Assembly: GCA_937975525.1 (NCBI GenBank)
Contig: CALJUJ010000439.1
Span: forward strand, 1 to 11,436
Direction: 5' to 3'
From: an uncultured bacterium
GTDB lineage: Bacteria; Desulfobacterota; Binatia; HRBIN30
Length of the DNA stretch: 11,436 nucleotides
This document shows positions 6,618 to 11,436 of this stretch, one piece after another. Positions within the stretch are counted from its first letter, which is position 1, and the number at the start of each line of letters is the position of its first letter. The notes below the pieces were generated by a model, which was not told the origin of the DNA, did no database searches, and was given only the letters and a program-made list of their open reading frames with translations. The translations under genes were made by a program, and so were the position numbers.

Positions 6618-7398
6618 ACCACGCACTCGGTCCGGTGCGCAAGAACGGGAGAGTACCGTCGTCGGCGGCCTCGTGCTGATGATGCTGGTGCTGTGGCTCG
6701 GCTTCCTGATCCATCGGTCAGCTGGCTTCCCAGGGAGCGGTTTGGGGCACGCACTCGGAATTGGCGGCGCCTTGCTGATGCTCGTCCCGGCTGCGTACGT
6801 GGTCGTCAAGCGTGTCCCGAAACTGCGGAAGTCGATCACCAAGCACGTCCCGATGCGCACGTTGCTCGCCTGGCACATCTACGCGGGGGTGCTCGGCCCC
6901 CTGCTGGTGCTGTTCCACACGGGCCATCGCTTCGAGAGTCCGCTGGCCACCGCGCTGACGGCACTGACCATCATTGTCGTCCTCAGTGGCTACATCGGAC
7001 GCTACCTGATGCGCAACATCCAAGCCGAGCTTGCGGAGAAGCGCGACCAACTGAAACAGGTCACGGCCGAATACGACAGGATGCAGGGGGCACTGGCAAA
7101 CGCCGGAGATGCGCGTGCGTCGTTGACAAGGCAGCGAAGCCTGAGGCGACGGCTCTCCGGTGCGTTCTTCGTGCAGGATGCTCGGCAGGACCCGGTCCTT
7201 GCATCCCTGGTTCCAAGGGCGCTGCGAGTCGTCGAGTCCCGTGCCGACCTGGAGTATGCCATCGGCACTCATGAACGCTTCAAGCGGTGGTTCGGCAGGT
7301 GGCTTCGATGGCACATCGTCGTCAGCTGCGGGCTCTACCTCCTCCTTGGGCTCCACGTTTGGGCGACGATCTACTTCGGTCTGAGGTGGTGGCCATGA
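6610..7398 (+). CDS. Five-helix membrane protein, putative di-heme cytochrome b of ferric reductase/NOX type
   Basis: 262 residues with about five membrane helices (roughly 17-37, 46-66, 85-105, 113-135, 237-257) and a charged, helical loop (about 136-232, with 'AELAEKRDQLKQVTAEYDRM'). Helix 3 carries H89 and H103, helix 5 carries H235 and H249: two H-x13-H pairs. That is the arrangement in ferric reductases and NADPH oxidases, where His from two helices ligate two stacked b hemes. H106 is a further candidate. In those families the FAD/NADPH domain is fused C-terminally; here it is encoded separately just upstream. Likely role: moving electrons from the cytosolic reductase across the membrane. 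The ATG at 6610 has GAAGG upstream and overlaps the previous gene; its own stop overlaps the next start (ATGA). Heme binding is inferred from spacing, not from an identified family signature. Confidence 0.7.
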   Translation: MPEPRTRSGAQERESTVVGGLVLMMLVLWLGFLIHRSAGFPGSGLGHALGIGGALLMLVPAAYVVVKRVPKLRKSITKHVPMRTLLAWHIYAGVLGPLLVLFHTGHRFESPLATALTALTIIVVLSGYIGRYLMRNIQAELAEKRDQLKQVTAEYDRMQGALANAGDARASLTRQRSLRRRLSGAFFVQDARQDPVLASLVPRALRVVESRADLEYAIGTHERFKRWFGRWLRWHIVVSCGLYLLLGLHVWATIYFGLRWWP

Positions 7399-8171
7399 GT
7401 CTGCGGGCGACTACCGGCTTGCTCCTCGCGCTCGGAGCTGTCCTCACCGCGGCGTTGGCGTTCGAGCCTCGACTGCGGAGCGTTGCATTCTGGCAGCAGC
7501 TGGCCAGCCCGGGCGAGTTGTCCGCAGCACATGCGGATCTCGCCGCAGATTGCGCGGCGTGCCATGTACCTATGCAAGGGTCTATCGCCGCCCGGTGCAT
7601 CGTCTGCCACGCAAACGACGAGAGGCTGTTGCAGAGTCAGCCGACCGCGTTCCACGCGACGGTGTCGAGCTGTCGGGAGTGCCACCCGGAGCATCGGGGC
7701 AGCGGGCAATTGGTATCCACCATGGACCATTCGGCGCTCGTGGCGATCGGACTGAAAGAACTGATGCGCAGTGCCGATCCGGAGCAGCGACAGTTCGCAG
7801 ATGCCATCGCGGCACTCGGAGGAGGAGGAGCGTCCGCGAGACGTCTGGCGCTCGCCGTGGGCGAGGCGGCCCTCCATTGTGCCGCCTGCCACGCCACGGT
7901 AGACCCGCATCTTGGGCTGTTTGGTTCCGAGTGTAGCGATTGTCATGGCACCAAGGCGTGGGCGGTCACAGAGTATCGGCATCCGGCGGCGCGTTCCCGT
8001 GACTGCGCCCAGTGCCACCAGGCGCCACCGAGCCACTACATGATGCACTTCGAGATGATCTCGGCGAAGGTCGCCCGCAAGCCACATGCGAGGGTCGAGC
8101 AGTGCTACGAGTGCCATCGAATCACTTCCTGGAACGACATCCCAGGCATCGGTCGGTACAAGCACCACTGA
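7395..8171 (+). CDS. Heptaheme c-type cytochrome, membrane-anchored or secreted
   Basis: 258 residues. The ATG at 7395 overlaps the preceding stop and has GAGGTGG upstream. A single hydrophobic N-terminal segment (about 6-23) acts as signal or anchor. There are seven CxxCH heme sites: C53-H57, C68-H72, C93-H97, C162-H166, C180-H184, C204-H208 and C237-H241. Many other His (46, 87, 100, 112, 161, 172, 196, 214, 218, 231, 257, 258) could be distal ligands, as in low-potential class III (c3/c7) cytochromes. The first three hemes and the last four are separated by about 64 heme-free residues (98-161), suggesting a triheme plus tetraheme two-part structure. It would work in the periplasm, accepting electrons from the membrane cytochrome b and passing them to an unknown acceptor. 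No cytochrome c maturation genes are in the window. Confidence 0.9.
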   Translation: MSLRATTGLLLALGAVLTAALAFEPRLRSVAFWQQLASPGELSAAHADLAADCAACHVPMQGSIAARCIVCHANDERLLQSQPTAFHATVSSCRECHPEHRGSGQLVSTMDHSALVAIGLKELMRSADPEQRQFADAIAALGGGGASARRLALAVGEAALHCAACHATVDPHLGLFGSECSDCHGTKAWAVTEYRHPAARSRDCAQCHQAPPSHYMMHFEMISAKVARKPHARVEQCYECHRITSWNDIPGIGRYKHH

Positions 8172-8185
8172 ATACAGGAGGGCAG

Positions 8186-8986
8186 ATGAGCGCAAACCAG
8201 GAACGATCCACGCCGACGGCGGACGAAGGCGCTTGGTGCGAGTTCGGACATGCGGAATGGGGAAAGCGCTCTCCCCTGGCCGAAGAGACGCGCTTTTTGC
8301 GCGGCCCCCAGAACCGAGTCCGGGACCTGTGGCGTGTCGTCCGCATAGGCGCTGAGCTCGTACGCGGGTTTCGTGCGTTCCGCGGCCTGCCGCCGACCGT
8401 CACCGTCTTCGGTTCGGCGCGCTTCGGCGAAGGATCCCCTTGGTACGAGCTCGCTCGTGACCTGGGTAGCCAGCTCAGTAGACAGGGGTTCGCAGTCATG
8501 ACCGGAGGAGGCCCCGGCATGATGGAAGCAGCGAACCGGGGCGCCGCCGAAGCCGGTGGGACGTCCATCGGCTGCAACATCGTTCTGCCAAGGGAGCAGA
8601 AGCCAAACCAGTATGTGCAGCGCTGGACGGAGTTCCGCCACTTCTTCGTGCGGAAGGTCATGCTCGTCAAGTACAGCTGCGGGTTCGTCGCGATGCCAGG
8701 AGGCTTCGGCACGCTCGATGAGGTCTTCGAGATCGCCACCCTGATCCAGACGGACAAGGTGCACGACTTCCCGGTCATTCTGATGGGTCGCGAGTACTGG
8801 GACCCGCTGCGATCTTTCCTGGAAGGGCAGCTGCTGGAAAGGGGGGCGATCGTCAGGCTCGACCTGGATCGCCTGACGATCACCGACAACGTGGCGTCGG
8901 CCGTTACCTGTCTACGGCAATGCGCAGAACGGCGCTTCGGCATCGCGATGCCTGTTCCACGAATGGCTGAGGAGGCAGGGCAGTGA
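8186..8986 (+). CDS. LOG-family protein (lysine decarboxylase-like Rossmann fold)
   Basis: 266 residues; ATG 8186 is preceded by AGGAGGG. It shows both LOG signatures: 'GGGPGMMEAANRGA' (107-120) and 'PGGFGTLDE' (171-179), plus 'RHFFVRKVMLVKYS' (151-164) between them. Characterised LOG proteins hydrolyse the N-glycosidic bond of nucleoside 5'-monophosphates (cytokinin riboside monophosphates in plants, AMP-like substrates in bacteria), releasing ribose 5-phosphate. Annotations as 'lysine decarboxylase' are historical and incorrect. An N-terminal extension of about 65 residues with Trp and basic residues precedes the core, as in the longer TIGR00730-type bacterial members. It starts 14 bases after the cytochrome stop, and its own stop overlaps the nuclease start (GTGA). 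The substrate here is unknown; a link to electron transfer is not evident. Confidence 0.9.
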   Translation: MSANQERSTPTADEGAWCEFGHAEWGKRSPLAEETRFLRGPQNRVRDLWRVVRIGAELVRGFRAFRGLPPTVTVFGSARFGEGSPWYELARDLGSQLSRQGFAVMTGGGPGMMEAANRGAAEAGGTSIGCNIVLPREQKPNQYVQRWTEFRHFFVRKVMLVKYSCGFVAMPGGFGTLDEVFEIATLIQTDKVHDFPVILMGREYWDPLRSFLEGQLLERGAIVRLDLDRLTITDNVASAVTCLRQCAERRFGIAMPVPRMAEEAGQ

Positions 8987-10344
8987 GAGTCTCCTTCCTA
9001 GGTGCGACCGGTACCGTTACTGGCTCGAAGTACCTCGTCGAGTGCCGTGGCGGGGCCAGGGTGCTGGTGGACTGCGGCCTGTTCCAAGGGCAGAAGAACC
9101 TCCGGCAGCGCAACTGGACGAGCCTCCCGGTCTCCCCCGCGAGCATCGACGCGGTGCTCCTCACGCATGCCCACATCGACCACACTGGCTATCTGCCGGC
9201 GCTCGTCAAGCATGGGTTCCGCGGGGACGTGTTCTGCACTTCCGCCACTCGCGACCTGGCGCAGATCCTGCTCCCAGACTGTGGCTACCTCCAGGAGGAA
9301 GACGCGAGGCACGCGAACGCCAGAGGGTACTCGCGGCACAAGCCGGCAATGCCGTTGTTCACCCGGGAGGATGCTGCGGCGTGTCTGCCCCTGCTGCGGC
9401 CCGTCGACTATGGCGTCGCGCTACAAGTGGCGCCTCGTCTGAACGTGACGTTCCATCCCGCGGGGCACATCCTCGGGTCGGCGTTCCTGGTGCTCGAGGA
9501 CGAGGCGACCCGGCTGCTGTTCAGCGGTGATGTCGGCCGACAACACGACGTGCTGATGCGGCCGCCAAGCCCCATTCCCGCGGTCGACTACATCGTTTGT
9601 GAGTCGACGTATGGCGATCGGCTGCACGACCCTGCGGACGGCGCGGAGAAGCTGGCGGAGGTGATCCACAAGACCATGGTCCACGGCGGGAAAGTTGTGA
9701 TCCCGGCGTTTGCAGTCGGCCGGGCACAGGCCCTCCTCTACCTCCTCTCCGGTCTGCCTCTCAACCGACGGACTCCGCGACTGCCCATGTTCCTTTTTAG
9801 TCTGATTGCTACCGACACCACCGAGATCTACTGCCGACATCGAGCCGAACACCGGCTCGACGAGCCGTCTTGCCGAGCGACCTGTACGGTCGCCAGGTGC
9901 CTGCGGACACCTGCAGAGTCGAAGGAACTCAACTCGATGGCGCTTCCGTACGTCGTCTTGTCCGCCAGTGGCATGGCAACCGGTGGTCGCGTCGTGCACC
10001 ACCTGGCACGGCTGCTCCCGGATGCCCGGAACACGGTGTTGCTCGCGGGCTTCCAGGCAGCGGGCACGCGCGGCCGTCGGCTCGCGGAAGGTGCGGAGAC
10101 GGTGAGAATCCACGGCGATGACGTGCCGGTTCGGGCGCACGTCGAGATGCTCCACAACTTGTCGGCGCACGCCGATCGCGACGAGCTTCTGACCTGGCTG
10201 CGTACGGCATCGCACTCCCCGCAGTGCGTGTTTGTCACCCACGGGGAAGCCCAGGCGGCGCAGGCATTCAGCGCCCACGTTGCTGGTAGCCTCGGTTGGT
10301 CGACGATCGTCCCGGAGGATGGTGAGGTCGTGGAGCTTGGCTGA
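8983..10344 (+). CDS. Beta-CASP metallo-beta-lactamase-fold ribonuclease
   Basis: 453 residues, the usual length for bacterial CPSF/Ysh1-type enzymes that cleave RNA with two zinc ions. Visible: 'THAHIDH' (61-67), His158/His162 in 'HPAGH', Asp183 in 'FSGDVGR', motif A Glu207 in 'ESTYGD', 'PAFAVGRAQ' (241-249), 'SASGMATGGR' (327-336), motif B His396 in 'SAHAD' and motif C His420 in 'VTHGE'. All metal ligands expected for the family are present. The segment that family members usually read as 'DSPMA' is here 'FSLIA' (272-276), with a local AT-rich patch around 9786-9812. Those residues are not metal ligands. The start is GTG 8983, overlapping the LOG stop, with GAGGAGG at 8969-8975. A role in RNA processing or decay in the cytoplasm is likely; targets are unknown. 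Confidence 0.92.
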   Translation: MRVSFLGATGTVTGSKYLVECRGGARVLVDCGLFQGQKNLRQRNWTSLPVSPASIDAVLLTHAHIDHTGYLPALVKHGFRGDVFCTSATRDLAQILLPDCGYLQEEDARHANARGYSRHKPAMPLFTREDAAACLPLLRPVDYGVALQVAPRLNVTFHPAGHILGSAFLVLEDEATRLLFSGDVGRQHDVLMRPPSPIPAVDYIVCESTYGDRLHDPADGAEKLAEVIHKTMVHGGKVVIPAFAVGRAQALLYLLSGLPLNRRTPRLPMFLFSLIATDTTEIYCRHRAEHRLDEPSCRATCTVARCLRTPAESKELNSMALPYVVLSASGMATGGRVVHHLARLLPDARNTVLLAGFQAAGTRGRRLAEGAETVRIHGDDVPVRAHVEMLHNLSAHADRDELLTWLRTASHSPQCVFVTHGEAQAAQAFSAHVAGSLGWSTIVPEDGEVVELG

Positions 10345-10831
10345 TCCAATCGCAACTGGTGATGGAGATGGGAAGCGCCTCGGTGAGTTCGAACTGCGCG
10401 TGCGGGCGCCCGAAGGCTTGCTCTTCACGGGACCAGTCGTGGCACTCCGCGTGCCATCGGTCGATGGCCATCTCGGTGTTCTGGCCAACCATGCACCGAT
10501 GCTTGCAGCTCTGAGGTGTGGCATCATGCAGGTTCTGCATCCGACCGGCGAGCGGGAAGTGATGGCTGTGGGAGACGGCTTCGCGGAGGTGACTCGCAAG
10601 GGCGTGAGCCTGGTCGTGCACTTCCTCGATTTCCCGCGCGGCATCGATCGTCAACGGGCGCATCTTGCCATGGGCCGCGCGCTGGCGCGTCTGCGGCGCG
10701 AGACGGAGGAAGAGGGCCTGGACTTGGTTCGCGCAGAGGCGGCCCTTTGCCGCTCGATCGCCAGACTCTCTGTGTGCGGCTGCGGCTGCGTCATGTGCCA
10801 CGAGGCCAAGGCGGTCCCGCGCCGCGGCTGA
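10319..10831 (+). CDS. atpC: Orphan F1 ATP synthase epsilon-like protein with Cys-rich C-terminal tail
   Basis: 170 residues, overlapping the nuclease gene by 26 bases. Residues about 22-105 match the epsilon beta-sandwich: 'FELRVRAPEGLLFTGPVVAL', then 'VPSVDGHLGVLANHAPMLAAL' and 'VMAVGDGFAEVTRKGVSLVV'. Residues about 110-150 form the two-helix C-terminal region. Epsilon couples rotation and inhibits F1 on the cytoplasmic side. No other ATP synthase gene lies in the window, so it is either a duplicate or adapted to a new job. After the second helix comes an unusual tail with C153, C155, C157, C160 and H161 ('CGCGCVMCHE'), absent from ordinary epsilon subunits; it looks like a metal site. The start is uncertain: ATG 10319 sits directly on GGAGG, while GTG 10322 gives slightly more spacing. 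Catalytic or regulatory function is not predictable. Confidence 0.8.
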   Translation: MVRSWSLADPIATGDGDGKRLGEFELRVRAPEGLLFTGPVVALRVPSVDGHLGVLANHAPMLAALRCGIMQVLHPTGEREVMAVGDGFAEVTRKGVSLVVHFLDFPRGIDRQRAHLAMGRALARLRRETEEEGLDLVRAEAALCRSIARLSVCGCGCVMCHEAKAVPRRG

Positions 10832-11134
10832 CCGGTCTGCCGGCTTCGCGCGTGAGTCGATGTCGGCGCGTCGAAGGAGGGGGAGCACCGATCCGGCCAG
10901 TTCTTGAGCATCGGGTAGTCAGGAACTGCCGGCGCCTCAGCCGCGTGGCAGGGCTGTTCCCCCGGCGCACCCGCACAGGCGCAAGGCATGGGGTTTGCAC
11001 GCAACGCGCATCGGCCTCGCGAGTCGCTCAGTCGCAGTGCGAAGGAGTTCCGCAAGGCCGGAGTCCTTGTCCCCGGTCGGGCTTCGGCGACGTTGCCTGG
11101 GCCCGACGATCGTCTCTACCGACACGAGGTTTCG
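10832..11134. other. Intergenic region upstream of the TRASH-like gene
   Basis: About 300 bases without a supported gene. It holds the hairpin at 10893-10932 and a 10-bp perfect palindrome GACGATCGTC at 11105-11114, 20 bases before the next start. An in-frame ATG at 10988 would add 49 Arg-rich residues to the next protein, but this would bury its signal peptide, so I treat the stretch as leader. No convincing -35/-10 pair was found, though this is the logical place for a separate promoter. Confidence 0.4.
10893..10932 (+). terminator. Strong hairpin downstream of the epsilon-like gene
   Basis: The left arm 10893-10907 (CCGG, a bulged C at 10897, then CAGTTCTTGA) pairs with the right arm 10919-10932 (TCAGGAACTG then CCGG). 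That makes about 14 pairs, with one G-U pair and one bulge, around an 11-base loop. It sits 61 bases after the stop at 10831. No T-run follows, so it is either a non-canonical terminator, an mRNA-stabilising stem, or a leader structure for the gene at 11135. Confidence 0.4.
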
Positions 11135-11436
11135 ATGTTCCGCACCGCACGACTGTTCGTCACGGCCCCCTTGATGGCTCTGCTTGCTTCCGGCGTTGCA
11201 CTTGCCCAGCACGAAGGTCATGGCGGGCATACGGGCCACGAGGCTCCGCGGTCGGCGCCGCCGACCAAGCAGCCTGCCCGGGTCGGGGATGCCTACCCGT
11301 TCGCGACGTGCCCTATCTCCGGCAAGCAACTCGGCACGATGGGCGACCCGATGGTCAAGGTCTATGACGGCCGTGAAGTCCGCTACTGCTGCGGCGGTTG
11401 CCCGAAGAAGTTCGAGAAGGACCTCCAGCAGACCCT
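11135..11436 (+). CDS. Secreted His-rich YHS/TRASH-like metal-binding protein, cut by window end
   Basis: The first 100 codons of a gene running past the right edge. The ATG at 11135 is preceded by GAGG and begins a clean Sec signal peptide ('LFVTAPLMALLASGVALAQ', cleavage near residue 24). It is followed by a His-rich stretch ('HEGHGGHTGHE', 26-36). After a Pro-rich linker comes 'YPFATCPISGKQLGTMGDP' (54-72) and 'VKVYDGREVRYCCGGCPKKFEKD' in two parts (74-96), giving Cys59, Cys85, Cys86 and Cys89. The pattern 'CPISG...YDGREVRYCC..C...F' is that of small YHS/TRASH-type domains found in copper and heavy-metal trafficking proteins. It probably binds a metal in the periplasm. The C-terminus and full domain content are not visible. 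It may have its own promoter after the hairpin upstream. Confidence 0.8.
   Translation, partial: MFRTARLFVTAPLMALLASGVALAQHEGHGGHTGHEAPRSAPPTKQPARVGDAYPFATCPISGKQLGTMGDPMVKVYDGREVRYCCGGCPKKFEKDLQQT

Noticed and set aside
9421..10644. 407-codon open frame on the - strand opposite the beta-CASP nuclease and epsilon genes
   Set aside because: It is a shadow frame. The + strand frames carry clear catalytic and family motifs over the same bases, while this one shows none.
10775..10804. Heme c attachment site (CVMCH) in the epsilon-like protein
   Set aside because: The protein has no signal peptide and belongs to a cytoplasmic family, so covalent heme attachment is unlikely. A metal or redox site from the whole Cys cluster fits better.
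10988..11134. Longer start for the TRASH-like protein at ATG 10988
   Set aside because: It would place 49 Arg-rich residues before a clean signal peptide. ATG 11135 has GAGG upstream and an ideal signal sequence.

Overview
The window is a GC-rich bacterial chromosome segment, densely packed on the + strand after one - strand gene at the left edge. No rRNA, tRNA, CRISPR array, transposase or phage gene is visible. The lineage is not fixed by any marker here. The style of the secreted proteins (short Sec signals ending in AQ or GQ, a TPR protein with an 'LRTGEVLIGRVV' opening, Met-rich copper-type proteins, a YHS/TRASH-like protein) resembles what I associate with Planctomycetota or similar GC-rich environmental bacteria. 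That is an inference.

Layout. (1) 39-875, - strand: the membrane and Cache-like sensing half of a sensor protein, ending before any output domain. (2) 1146-3593, + strand: a 28-residue lipoprotein-like peptide, a secreted TPR-like protein, a mannose-1-phosphate guanylyltransferase-type nucleotidyltransferase and a small Cys-rich lipoprotein, mostly closely spaced. (3) 3594-3702: a non-coding leader holding two overlapping, mutually exclusive inverted repeats just upstream of a ribosome site. (4) 3703-8171: four genes joined by start/stop overlaps. They encode a Met-rich CpxP/ZraP-like periplasmic protein, a membrane-anchored FAD/NAD/[2Fe-2S] reductase with its own Met-rich periplasmic part, a multi-spanning membrane protein with two H-X13-H pairs as in ferric reductase/NADPH oxidase cytochromes b, and a heptaheme c-type cytochrome. 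(5) 8186-10831: a LOG-family protein, a beta-CASP metallo-beta-lactamase nuclease and an orphan F1 epsilon-like protein with a Cys-rich tail, again overlapping. (6) 10832-11134: a non-coding stretch with a strong hairpin. (7) 11135 to the right edge: a secreted His-rich protein with a CC-x2-C metal site, cut by the window end.

How they may work together. The main candidate system is region 4, read as a split NOX/ferric-reductase-like electron export machine. Cytosolic NAD(P)H would reduce FAD and [2Fe-2S], electrons would cross the membrane on two b hemes, and they would reach a seven-heme periplasmic cytochrome. Met/His-rich metal-binding modules lie next to it or are fused to it. The terminal acceptor is unknown; copper or another metal ion is the most natural guess because of the Met-rich and TRASH-like neighbours. 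The domain calls rest on visible motifs. The assembly into one pathway is inference from order and coupling.
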